This document shows, piece after piece, positions 28,622 through 35,867 of a stretch of 51,590 nucleotides of DNA. The position numbers were made by a program, and so were the translations under genes. Source of the DNA: a virus; IMG/VR virus record IMGVR_UViG_3300021224_000010, positions 1 to 51,590 of that record. The stretch is one strand, 5' to 3'. The first letter of the stretch is position 1. Each line of letters opens with the position of its first letter. A model generated the notes under the pieces. The model was not told the origin of the DNA and did no database searches. It saw only the letters and a program-made list of their open reading frames with translations.

Positions 28622-29915
28622 GACTCTTTCGTCAGTCATTGGCAGTGCAGCGCGCAAGCCAAGTGCCTCGGTTGCTGACTGGATCGGCAAGACGATTAAG
28701 TTGACGGATGGCGGCTTCTGGGGGCAGTTCCTTGGTGGCCAATCCAGTTCTGGCAAGACAGTAACGGTCGATAACGCGATGCATCTGTCGGCTGTCTGGG
28801 CGTGCGTTCGTATCATCTCCACCTCCGTTGCTGGTCTGCCTCTAGGGGTGTATCAGAGGGATGCTGATGGAGGGAGGAAGGACGCCCGGGACTTCGCCAT
28901 TTATGACGTTATTCATAACAGCCCCAACGAGGATATGACGGCCTTTCAGTTCTGGCAGGCCATGGTTTCTGCAATGCTGCTGCGGGGAAATGCCTACGCA
29001 GAAGTTTTGCGAATCGGCGGCCGGGTGGTTGCTCTGGATTTTCTATTGCCTTCGAGGGTCGATTTGGATCTGGATGGCGATGGCAGAATTGAGTATTGGT
29101 ACACGCCTCGCAAAGGGCCGCGCCGCAAAATTGAACGCGCCGATATGCTGCACATTCCAGCATTCAGCCTTGATGGCCGGGTGGGGCTTTCGGCAATTCG
29201 TTACGGGGCCGATGTATTCGGTTCAGCAATGTCAGCTGATGACGCTGCCAACGGTACCTTCAAAAACGGTTTGCTTCCCGCGGTCGCGTTTAAGATCGAT
29301 CGGACATTGAAGCCTGAACAGCGCGAAGAGTTTCGCGATTACGTCAAGCAGGTGTCTGGCGCCCTAAACGCCGGCAGATCGCCTGTGCTTGAGCAAGGCA
29401 TCACGCCAGAAACGATCGGCATCAATCCTGTGGATGCGCAGCTCCTGGAGTCGAGGGCCTACAGCACTGAGGAAATCTGCCGATGGTTTGGTGTTCCGCC
29501 CTGGATGGTTGGTAAGACTGATTCGGGCAGCAACTGGGGGACCGGTCTTGAGCAACAGATGATTGCATTCCTCACGTTTAGCATCAGTTCGATCACCAAC
29601 CAAATTCAGCAATGCATCAACAAGAGGCTATTGACACCGGTCGAGCGCCGCACCTATTACTCCGAGTATGCGCTGGAGGCCTTCCTGAAGGCTGACAGTG
29701 CAGGGCGGGCTGAGTGGTACAGCAAGATGACTCAGAACGGCGTAATGACCCGAGATGAGTGCAGGGTCAAAGAGAACCTGCCTCGCCACGGAGGAAACGC
29801 CGCCGTGCTTACGGTGCAAACCAACTTGGCGCCGATTGATCAACTCGGCAAGACAACCGATGGCCAGGCCGCGCAGGCCGCCTTAAAAAGCTGGCTCGGC
29901 CAGAGCGAGGAGTAA
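28614..29915 (+). CDS. Portal protein, HK97 family
   Basis: A 433-residue portal that forms the dodecameric DNA gate at one capsid vertex. Family marks include SAVWACVRIISTSVAGLPLG (about residues 60-79), FWQAMVSAMLLRGNAYAEV, and IPAFSLDGRVGLSAIRYG, and the C-terminal part around EEICRWFGVPPWMVG. Length is normal for HK97-type portals. It precedes the ClpP-like protease and capsid gene as expected. Confidence 0.95.
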   Translation: MAKTLSSVIGSAARKPSASVADWIGKTIKLTDGGFWGQFLGGQSSSGKTVTVDNAMHLSAVWACVRIISTSVAGLPLGVYQRDADGGRKDARDFAIYDVIHNSPNEDMTAFQFWQAMVSAMLLRGNAYAEVLRIGGRVVALDFLLPSRVDLDLDGDGRIEYWYTPRKGPRRKIERADMLHIPAFSLDGRVGLSAIRYGADVFGSAMSADDAANGTFKNGLLPAVAFKIDRTLKPEQREEFRDYVKQVSGALNAGRSPVLEQGITPETIGINPVDAQLLESRAYSTEEICRWFGVPPWMVGKTDSGSNWGTGLEQQMIAFLTFSISSITNQIQQCINKRLLTPVERRTYYSEYALEAFLKADSAGRAEWYSKMTQNGVMTRDECRVKENLPRHGGNAAVLTVQTNLAPIDQLGKTTDGQAAQAALKSWLGQSEE

Positions 29916-29917
29916 AA

Positions 29918-30781
29918 ATGCCGAAAGACATCAAGGCGAACAGTATGCGCTGTGAGATCACGCCGCGGGCACTTGAGTTGTGGAACCCAGGCATTCAAGC
30001 CGCTCTTGAGGCCGACACAGACACCATCACCATCTATGGAGTCATTGGTGAAGACTGGTGGGGCGAGGGCAATACCGTAAAGCGTGTCGACGCGGCACTT
30101 CGTGCCATCGGTGACCAGCCTGTCACCGTATACATCAACTCCCCTGGCGGCGATATGTTCGAGGGGATCGCGATTTACAACCGGCTGATGGAGCATTCTC
30201 AGGAGGTCACCACCAAAGTGCTAGGGCTTGCTGCCTCTGCCGCCTCGGTGGTTGCAATGGCCGGCGCAAAGCGGGAAATCGCCAAGAGCGCTTTCTTGAT
30301 GATCCATAACTGCTGGACCTACTACGCCGGTAATCGCCACGCGATCCGCGAGCTCGCCGACACCATGGAGGAGTTCGACCAGGCGATGATTGGCGTGTAC
30401 GCCGATACCAGTGGGCAGGACGAGAAAGATATCGAGAAGATGCTCGATGCCGAAACCTACATGAACGGCACTACGGCTGTTGAAAAGGGATTTGCCACCG
30501 GATTGTTTTCCGCCTCCGAGGTCAAGGAGGCTGATGACGACACGCAGTCGCAAGCTCAGGCTGCTCGCCGGCTGGATGCGGCACTGGCGAAATCCGGCAT
30601 GCCGCGTAGTGAACGTCGCAAACTTATTTCTGAAATCAAGACCGGCACGCCTAGCGCTGCCGGCGGCGACACGCCTCGCGCTGTCGTGCCGGGTATGCCT
30701 CGCGCTGCCCTTGATGTATCCGCGTTTGAAGAGACCGCAACCCAGGCGTCTGCGCTACGGAGCCTTATCCCAACCCGATAG
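29918..30781 (+). CDS. ClpP-like prohead maturation protease
   Basis: A 287-residue S14-type serine protease. The fold signature VTVYINSPGGDMFEGIAIYN (residues 69-88) is followed by the nucleophile S107 in GLAASAAS, H130 in LMIHN, and D177 in DAETYMNG. It would trim the delta domain of the capsid protein and scaffold during maturation. The C-terminal region (after about 215) is Ala-rich and variable and may act as a scaffold. It is followed by a terminator and the capsid gene. Confidence 0.94.
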   Translation: MPKDIKANSMRCEITPRALELWNPGIQAALEADTDTITIYGVIGEDWWGEGNTVKRVDAALRAIGDQPVTVYINSPGGDMFEGIAIYNRLMEHSQEVTTKVLGLAASAASVVAMAGAKREIAKSAFLMIHNCWTYYAGNRHAIRELADTMEEFDQAMIGVYADTSGQDEKDIEKMLDAETYMNGTTAVEKGFATGLFSASEVKEADDDTQSQAQAARRLDAALAKSGMPRSERRKLISEIKTGTPSAAGGDTPRAVVPGMPRAALDVSAFEETATQASALRSLIPTR

Positions 30782-30808
30782 ACGACTGAATCAGCAGCCC
30801 GATTAGTA

Positions 30809-30831
30809 ACCGCCCAAGTGGCGGTTTTTTC
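30809..30831 (+). terminator. Intrinsic terminator between protease and capsid genes
   Basis: AACCGCC, CAAG, TGGCGGTT followed by TTTTT. It stands in front of the major capsid gene within the late operon, so full late expression should need Q-modified polymerase, or it may process or protect mRNA ends. Confidence 0.8.
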
Positions 30832-30851
30832 ATTTCTAAGGAAACCAAATC

Positions 30852-32048
30852 ATGCCTCAAGACCTTTCGCAAATCGAAGCTTCTCAGAAGCAAACCCAGG
30901 CCGACTTGAAAGCTGTCGGCGATCAAATCAAAACTTATGCAGAGCGCACCGAGAAGGAAATCAGAGCCTCTGGGGAGATGCAGGCCGAAACTCGGGCAAA
31001 GGTCGACGAGTTGCTGACAGCGCAAGGCGACTTGCAGGCGCGCGTTCGGGAGGCCGAACAGAAACTGGTTAATGCGGGCAAGCAGCATGAGCCGGAAATT
31101 CAGCAGTCTGCCGGCCAAATGGTTGCAGCCAAAATGCAGGAGGAGGGCGTAAGCAGTTCTTTCCGTGGGTCTCGACGTGTCGAGGTTCCTCGCGCCGCAA
31201 TCACTTCGGCCCCAGCTTCCGGCGGCGCTTTGGTCGCTCCTGACCGTGTCGGCGTGATCTTGGCTCCCCAGCGCCGGCTGACTATCCGCGATCTGGTTGC
31301 ACCTGGTACGACTGGTGCGAACGCTGTTGAGTACGTTCGTGAGACTGGCTTTACCAACAACGCTGCCATCGTTGGTGAAGGCTTGGCCAAGCCTTACAGC
31401 GAACTGACTTTTGGTCTCGAAAACGCGAACGTGCGCACTATTGCCCACTTGTTCAAAGGCAGCCGTCAGATTCTTGATGATGCGGCGGCTCTGCAGAGCT
31501 ACATCGATGCGCGCGCTCGTTACGGCTTGCTGCTGGCTGAAGAGGCGCAGCTGCTTTACGGCAACGGTACCGGTAACAACCTGCACGGCATCATTCCGCA
31601 AGCACAGGCCTACGTGACGCCTTCGGGCATCATTGTTGAAGCCGAGCAACGCATTGACCGTATTCGCTTGGCGTTGCTGCAAGCGACTCTGGCCGAGTTT
31701 CCTTCCACGGGCATTGTGCTCAACCCGATTGATTGGGCCGCCATCGAACTGCTGAAGGATGGGGAAAACCGTTACATCATCGGCAAACCACAGGAAGGCA
31801 CCTCGCCACGCCTGTGGAACCTGCCGGTGGTGGAAACGCAGGCCATCGTCCAGGGGCAGTTCCTTACCGGCGCCTTCAGCCTTGCAGCACAGATCTTTGA
31901 TCGCATGGGTATCGAAGTCCTCGTCTCGACTGAGAACGACAAGGACTTTGAGAACAACATGGTCACCATTCGCGCGGAGGAGCGACTTGCATTTGCGGTG
32001 TACCGCCCTGAAGCGTTCGTGACCGGCCCGCTGGTCGCTGCTCCGTAA
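30852..32048 (+). CDS. Major capsid protein, HK97 fold
   Basis: A 398-residue capsid protein. Residues 1-95 form a coiled-coil delta (scaffold) domain (DLSQIEASQKQTQADLKAVG, VREAEQKLVNAG) that the upstream protease should remove. The HK97 fold starts about residue 115 (SAPASGGALVAPDRVGVILA), with the P-domain regions, and closes with MVTIRAEERLAFAVYRPEAF. ATG follows AAGGAAACC. A GC-rich hairpin follows the gene. Confidence 0.95.
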   Translation: MPQDLSQIEASQKQTQADLKAVGDQIKTYAERTEKEIRASGEMQAETRAKVDELLTAQGDLQARVREAEQKLVNAGKQHEPEIQQSAGQMVAAKMQEEGVSSSFRGSRRVEVPRAAITSAPASGGALVAPDRVGVILAPQRRLTIRDLVAPGTTGANAVEYVRETGFTNNAAIVGEGLAKPYSELTFGLENANVRTIAHLFKGSRQILDDAAALQSYIDARARYGLLLAEEAQLLYGNGTGNNLHGIIPQAQAYVTPSGIIVEAEQRIDRIRLALLQATLAEFPSTGIVLNPIDWAAIELLKDGENRYIIGKPQEGTSPRLWNLPVVETQAIVQGQFLTGAFSLAAQIFDRMGIEVLVSTENDKDFENNMVTIRAEERLAFAVYRPEAFVTGPLVAAP

Positions 32049-32066
32049 GTCCAGCCCTCAAGTAAG

Positions 32067-32086
32067 TGGCCGTCAACCGACGGCCA
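32067..32086 (+). terminator. Stem-loop after the capsid gene
   Basis: TGGCCGTC-AACC-GACGGCCA is a perfect 8-bp stem followed by only TTT. It may be a weak terminator or an mRNA-stabilising structure that sets the capsid gene's expression above that of the genes after it. Confidence 0.6.
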
Positions 32087-32108
32087 TTTCCATATAGGAG
32101 AGACGCAA

Positions 32109-32525
32109 ATGTCCCGTGGAAGCAAATCAAAGCTTGAAGCACCCCAGCCTGCAGCCTCGGCAGATGCTTCGGACGCCATCGCCGACGCTGGCGATTCGTC
32201 AGTGATTATTTCTGATTCGACGGTTGCATTGACGACGACAGGCGCCCCAGCATTTGACGCTGACGCTGACGCTGACGCTGACGCTGACGCTGACGCTGAC
32301 GCTGACGCTGACGCTGACGCTGACGCTGAGGCTGACGCTGAGGCTGACGCTGAGGCTGACGCTGACGCTGATCCAAGTAACCTGCTTTTGATCTACCCAG
32401 TTCGTAGCTATCTGGACGGCAAAGAAATCCGACAGGCTGGTGGGGCCGCATACCGATCTCCGAAGCATGAAGCGCTCTTGTTGATCGCGAAGGGCTTGGC
32501 GACTGAAACCGACCCAAAGGCCTGA
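32109..32525 (+). CDS. Head-region protein with a long Asp-Ala repeat
   Basis: A 138-residue protein. Residues 50-87 are Asp-Ala and Glu-Ala dipeptides encoded by 19 tandem hexanucleotides; the N-terminus is Ser/Ala-rich and the C-terminal 48 residues (LLLIYPVRSYLDGKEIRQAG then GAAYRSPKHEALLLIAKGLA) look like a small folded domain often seen between capsid and connector genes. The polyanionic stretch could be a spacer or DNA mimic, and its length may vary. AGGAG precedes the ATG. Not a known enzyme. Confidence 0.8.
   Translation: MSRGSKSKLEAPQPAASADASDAIADAGDSSVIISDSTVALTTTGAPAFDADADADADADADADADADADADAEADAEADAEADADADPSNLLLIYPVRSYLDGKEIRQAGGAAYRSPKHEALLLIAKGLATETDPKA
32256..32369 (+). repeat. 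Hexanucleotide tandem repeat (GACGCT)
   Basis: Nineteen consecutive 6-bp units: twelve perfect GACGCT, then alternating GAGGCT and GACGCT (three GAGGCT in all), ending with two GACGCT. Unit length is a multiple of three, so copy-number change by slippage keeps the frame and changes the length of the Asp-Ala segment. The perfect 5' block looks recently expanded. Confidence 0.95.
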
Positions 32526-32526
32526 C

Positions 32527-32868
32527 ATGAACATCATTCCGACCGATGAGGCTATGCGACATCTGCGTGCTGAAGACGATGACGTGGCTGATGTCGAGTT
32601 GTACCTTTCCGCCGCGGAAGATAGCGCTGCTCAGTTCCTGAATCGAAAGATCTTCGCTGATCAGGCTGCGCTTGATGAGGCTGTCGCAGAGGGGGTGGCG
32701 GGCGACCGCCCGGTGCTGATAAACCCCTCTATCCGCGCTGCATGTCTGCTCATCCTGGGAAATCTCTTTGAAAACCGCGAGGACACGGTCGTTGGCACCA
32801 TCTCATCTGAGTTGCCTTTCGGGTCGCGATCCTTGCTCACACCCTATCGAATTGGGTTGGGGGTTTGA
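32527..32868 (+). CDS. Head-tail connector protein (gp6-like)
   Basis: A 113-residue protein of the phage head-tail connector type (HK97 gp6-like). DVELYLSAAEDSAAQFLNRK (about residues 24-43), then INPSIRAACLLILGNLFENR and the ending FGSRSLLTPYR are typical. It would form the ring beneath the portal. It ends in a TGATG overlap with the head closure gene. Confidence 0.9.
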   Translation: MNIIPTDEAMRHLRAEDDDVADVELYLSAAEDSAAQFLNRKIFADQAALDEAVAEGVAGDRPVLINPSIRAACLLILGNLFENREDTVVGTISSELPFGSRSLLTPYRIGLGV

Positions 32869-33200
32869 TGAGATCTGGACGATTGCGGAATCGCTGCATC
32901 TTGCAAAAGCCGGAGCGAGTCAAAAACGAAACGGGCGGTTTTGATGTTACCTGGGTCGAGGTGGGGAAGCTTTGGGCTGAAATTGCAATGCCTTCGGGTC
33001 GCACATCTCCCATGGCAGAAAAAATTGTCACAGTCGTGATTGCCGAGATACGCATTCGCCCCCGAGTTGATGCGCTCGCAGGGAACCGCCTTGTGCACGC
33101 ATCGAAGGGCATAAGTACCACATACCAAATCGAGGCGGCGCTGCTCGACAATAAGAACACCATGCTTCGGCTGCTGTGTTCAAACGTACCCAATCCATAG
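32868..33200 (+). CDS. Head closure protein (head-tail joining)
   Basis: A 110-residue protein that fits the SPP1 gp16/HK97 head-closure family: it begins MRSGRLRNRCILQKPERVKN, followed by GGFDVTWVEVGKLWAEI and a beta-rich remainder. It caps the connector after packaging. ATG at 32868 overlaps the previous stop; an in-frame TTG lies just before. The order connector, closure, gp10-like, tail completion is the standard head-tail module. Confidence 0.9.
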   Translation: MRSGRLRNRCILQKPERVKNETGGFDVTWVEVGKLWAEIAMPSGRTSPMAEKIVTVVIAEIRIRPRVDALAGNRLVHASKGISTTYQIEAALLDNKNTMLRLLCSNVPNP

Positions 33201-33210
33201 AGGTGAATCA

Positions 33211-33381
33211 TGAAAGTTATTGCCCTGGGCATTTTGTCCGGCGCCACCGGTGACCGGGAAAAGGGTGAAGCGTTTACGGTCGAAGCCAGGCTTGGCGCCG
33301 ACCTAGTGGCGCGGGGCCTGGTAGAACCAGTTCCCGAGATTGTTCCTACCGCTGATAAGGTCGCTAAGGCCAAGGAGTAGG
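33211..33381 (+). CDS. Small 56-residue protein of the head-tail module
   Basis: A 56-codon gene with GAGGTGAATC before its ATG and only 2 bp before the next gene. It reads MKVIALGILSGATGDREKGE, then FTVEARLGADLVARGLVEPV and a Lys-rich end. Compact, possibly a small beta-alpha domain. The tight fit between two certain genes and a good ribosome site make it a real gene. Function unknown. Confidence 0.75.
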
Positions 33382-33383
33382 CC

Positions 33384-33887
33384 GTGGCCGCACGCCGATC
33401 ACGTATGTCCGGCGACTTCAAGCTGCGTAAGACGTTGCGCAGCATCCACGAAAAGATGGATAACGAACTGGCGCCGGCGATGAAAGATTCTGCTGAACGC
33501 ATACTTTCCTCTATGCGTCAGTTGATCCCGAAGGATACCGGGGCAGCTGCCGCTGCCTTGACGGTATTTGTATCCAGCAGCGGATTGGATGCGCAAATCG
33601 GTATTCGTGGGAAAAAGAACAAGCGAAGATTCTACTATCTCCGTTTCGTTGAGTATGGAACCAAGGGCTATGACGGTGGAAAGCGCGCAGGCAATCGGAA
33701 TCGGCGTGCCTCCAACAAGAGTGACGGTACACACTTCTTTGGCAAATACCCGGACATCCCGCGCCGGCCCGCGCACCCTTGGCTTCGGCCAGCAAAGGAC
33801 GTTAACAGGGAGTACGTGGTGGCCAACATCAAGGCCGCCATTGCGCGCACGCTGAGCAAGGCAAGCAAGGGGCTCAACAATGGCTGA
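33384..33887 (+). CDS. HK97 gp10-like tail/neck protein
   Basis: A 167-residue protein of the HK97-gp10 family: helical N-terminus with AMKDSAERILSSMRQLIPKD, TGAAAAALTVFVSSSG, then RFYYLRFVEYGTKGYDG and the ending RPAHPWLRPAKDVNREYV. It has a role at the neck or tail terminator interface. GTG start in a packed context; its end overlaps the next gene by 8 bp. Confidence 0.9.
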   Translation: MAARRSRMSGDFKLRKTLRSIHEKMDNELAPAMKDSAERILSSMRQLIPKDTGAAAAALTVFVSSSGLDAQIGIRGKKNKRRFYYLRFVEYGTKGYDGGKRAGNRNRRASNKSDGTHFFGKYPDIPRRPAHPWLRPAKDVNREYVVANIKAAIARTLSKASKGLNNG

Positions 33888-34266
33888 TCCATCGGTTGCA
33901 TTGCAGGAGGCGATGTACGCCAGGCTGGAAGCCGAGGTGTCGTGTCCGGTCTACGACGGCGCGCCAATAGATACCCCCATGCCTTACGTTTCGTTTGACC
34001 GGGAGATATCCACCAACATCTCGCCCATCGCCGGTAGGAAGCGTCAGCAGCGCCTGATCTATCTGTCGGTCTGGTCGGATGCCCACGGCCAGGCTGAAGT
34101 GAAACGGATTCTCGGCGAGGTTGTGACGGCCCTGGATGAGCGCCGATTGCCGTTGACTGTTGGCCGCACTGTATCGGTCCGGGTCGAGCAGGCCGACGCC
34201 CATCGCGATGCTGACGGCGTCACGTATCAGGGATCGATCACGGTCCGCGTTATCACCACCCACTAA
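33880..34266 (+). CDS. DUF3168 tail completion protein
   Basis: A 128-residue protein of the DUF3168 type (tail terminator/completion, similar to gpU-like proteins): VALQEAMYARLEAEVSCPVY, then MPYVSFDREI, RLIYLSVWSDAHGQAEVKRI, and a strand-rich end. It would finish the tail tube and join it to the head. It overlaps the previous gene by 8 bp and is followed by the tail tube gene. Confidence 0.9.
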   Translation: MADPSVALQEAMYARLEAEVSCPVYDGAPIDTPMPYVSFDREISTNISPIAGRKRQQRLIYLSVWSDAHGQAEVKRILGEVVTALDERRLPLTVGRTVSVRVEQADAHRDADGVTYQGSITVRVITTH

Positions 34267-34321
34267 ACCCAACACCCTGCCGCCCTGCGGCTTTATCCAA
34301 TGTGCCCTTGGAGGAATCCCC

Positions 34322-34822
34322 ATGGCCGAAGACAACCTCAATACAGCCGCCGGCTGCCGGATCGGTATCGGTAGTAAGAACGGCGCGGACACTGAAGCGC
34401 TCTACAAGGCAGACACCTACGTCGATATCGGCGAGGTGGAGGACCTAGGCGAGTTCGGCGACACCTTCAGTTCCGTAACCTTCACCTCGCTGCGCAACGG
34501 CCGAGTACGCAAGTACAAAGGCACTGCTGACGCGGGCGATCTGACCGTAACTGTCGGCCTCGACAACGGCGACCTGGGCCAGGCGAAGCTGAAGATCGCT
34601 CACAAGGATCGCAGCAAGGGCGACTACAACATCAAGATCACGCTGAACGATGGCGATCCTGATGCCACCCCAGCGCTGCTGCCGACCACGTTCTTCATGC
34701 GCGGGAAAGTGATGAACAATACCGTCGCTGCCGGTGCTGCTGACAACGTTGTCCGCCGCAACGTCACGATCGGTATTAACTCCGACGTCTTTGAAATCGA
34801 GCCGGAAGCGGCCACAGCCTAA
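34322..34822 (+). CDS. Major tail tube protein
   Basis: A 166-residue protein, largely beta (DTYVDIGEVEDLGEFGDTFS, FTSLRNGRVRKYKGT, DLTVTVGLDNGDLGQAKLKI), the typical pattern of the siphophage tail tube protein family with a gpV-like fold. ATG 34322 has GGAGGAATCCCC upstream; the longer open frame starting at 34160 overlaps the tail completion gene and is rejected. It is placed directly before the tail chaperones, as expected. Confidence 0.9.
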   Translation: MAEDNLNTAAGCRIGIGSKNGADTEALYKADTYVDIGEVEDLGEFGDTFSSVTFTSLRNGRVRKYKGTADAGDLTVTVGLDNGDLGQAKLKIAHKDRSKGDYNIKITLNDGDPDATPALLPTTFFMRGKVMNNTVAAGAADNVVRRNVTIGINSDVFEIEPEAATA

Positions 34823-34860
34823 CCTGCGGGGCTTCGGCCCCGACACTCAAGGATCGATAC

Positions 34861-35190
34861 ATGAGCAAAACCCTTCACGGTACCGTCGACATCTCGCTCG
34901 ATGGCGAGACCTACACCCTGAAGCCAACGCTCGCCGCTGTGCGGGCTATTGAGGCGTACTTCGGCGGCTTGCGCGGTGCGTCCCAGGCCATTAACGCCCT
35001 GAGCGTCGATGGTTGTGCGGTGATCATCGCAGGCGGCGCAGGTCTCAAAGGAAAGGCCGCCGAGGCAGTGGCCGAGCAGGTGTGGCAGGCCGGTGTGCTG
35101 GAAGTGTCCGTGCAGCTCAATGCCTACCTGGTGGCGCTGTACAACCCGAAAGGCCCCGACGCGGGAAAGACTCAGCCAGCGGCGGCGTAA
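34861..35190 (+). CDS. Tail assembly chaperone, G-like product
   Basis: A 109-residue protein similar to the short tail assembly chaperones of siphophages (TVDISLDGETYTLKPTLAAV, IEAYFGGLRGASQAIN). It is made by normal termination at TAA 35188-35190. A fraction of ribosomes should shift -1 at GGGAAAG (35163-35169) and make the longer fusion. The chaperone coats the tape measure during tail assembly. Confidence 0.88.
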   Translation: MSKTLHGTVDISLDGETYTLKPTLAAVRAIEAYFGGLRGASQAINALSVDGCAVIIAGGAGLKGKAAEAVAEQVWQAGVLEVSVQLNAYLVALYNPKGPDAGKTQPAAA

Positions 35191-35441
35191 GTGCTATAGA
35201 GGACGGCAGCTATGTCGACCGGCTGTACGCGATGGCCACCGGCTGGCTTGGATGGCCGCCCGATCTGGCCTGGGTCACTCCGCTGCCTGAGCTGTTCCTG
35301 GCGATGGATGCCCGGGTCGAGTGGGCGCAGATGACCAACCCCTTCGGCGGTGGCAAGACGGCCTCGAAGAAATGCAAGCCGGCGCCTTCGGATGTGGCGG
35401 CGAAGCTAAGACAGGCTTTGACCGGGCGTCAAGCCGCGTAA
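34861..35441 (+). CDS. Tail assembly chaperone GT-like frameshift fusion
   Basis: After 103 codons of the G-like frame, a -1 shift at GGGAAAG brings ribosomes into the frame that reads DSASGGVSAIEDGSYVDRLY and ends at 35441, giving about 193 residues. The downstream domain (ATGWLGWPPDLAWVTPLPEL, then VEWAQMTNPFGGGK) has no start of its own and matches the T-like part of such fusions. The frame relation and slippery site are seen directly; the rate of shifting is unknown. Confidence 0.87.
35163..35169 (+). promoter_or_regulatory. Slippery heptamer GGGAAAG for -1 frameshifting
   Basis: The heptamer is in the right phase (G GGA AAG) of the G-like frame, seven codons before its stop. The same sequence is used in lambda G/GT. 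Confidence 0.9.
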
Positions 35442-35492
35442 TACGAGTAGCTTCTGGTACATTGCACGCTCAAAAGGAGAAGTGGCAAGGTC

Positions 35493-35798
35493 ATGAAAAA
35501 GATGTTCATTGTGGTACTAGCATGCGTATTGGCCGCCTGTAGCACCTATGGAAAGCCTGTCACGCAGGCGCAACTGGATCAAATTAAACAGGGTGTTACG
35601 ACGAAGGATGACCTGCTGAGCAGTTTCGGAAAACCCCTAGTGACTGCGCGTAATTCAGACGGTACACAGGTGATGTCCTGGGGGTACGCCAAGGTTGGGT
35701 TTGCCGGGTCTAGTTATACGAACCAGGCACTGAGTGTTGTGCTGGATTCCTCCGGTAAGGTGGCGAGCTTCACGACCACGGATACAGCGACGCCTTAG
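35493..35798 (+). CDS. BamE/SmpA-like lipoprotein cargo gene
   Basis: A 101-residue lipoprotein. Signal MKKMFIVVLACVLAACS with lipobox LAAC (Cys16), followed by a SmpA/OmlA-like fold: LDQIKQGVTTKDDLLSSFGK (start of the domain), MSWGYAKVG and LSVVLDSSGKVASF. It should sit in the outer membrane or periplasm. It interrupts the tail module between chaperone and tape measure, with AAAAGGAG upstream and a strong terminator directly behind, which is the build of a moron expressed in the lysogen. Superinfection exclusion or surface change is a likely but untested role. Confidence 0.88.
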   Translation: MKKMFIVVLACVLAACSTYGKPVTQAQLDQIKQGVTTKDDLLSSFGKPLVTARNSDGTQVMSWGYAKVGFAGSSYTNQALSVVLDSSGKVASFTTTDTATP

Positions 35799-35825
35799 AA
35801 ATTAATTTAATCGCAGAAACGCATA

Positions 35826-35851
35826 AAACCCAGCCGCAGCTGGGTTTTTTT
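35826..35851 (+). terminator. Intrinsic terminator after the lipoprotein gene
   Basis: AAACCCAGC, loop CGCA, GCTGGGTTT and a T run: a 9-bp stem. It closes the lipoprotein cassette; tape measure expression then depends on read-through. The ribosome site of the next gene follows within 20 bp. Confidence 0.9.
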
Positions 35852-35867
35852 ATGTCTGGAGAAAAGC

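Noticed and set aside
32256-32369. Regular repeats that could suggest a CRISPR-like array
   Set aside because: Units are 6 bp, directly adjacent, without spacers, and in frame within a coding sequence; it is a microsatellite.
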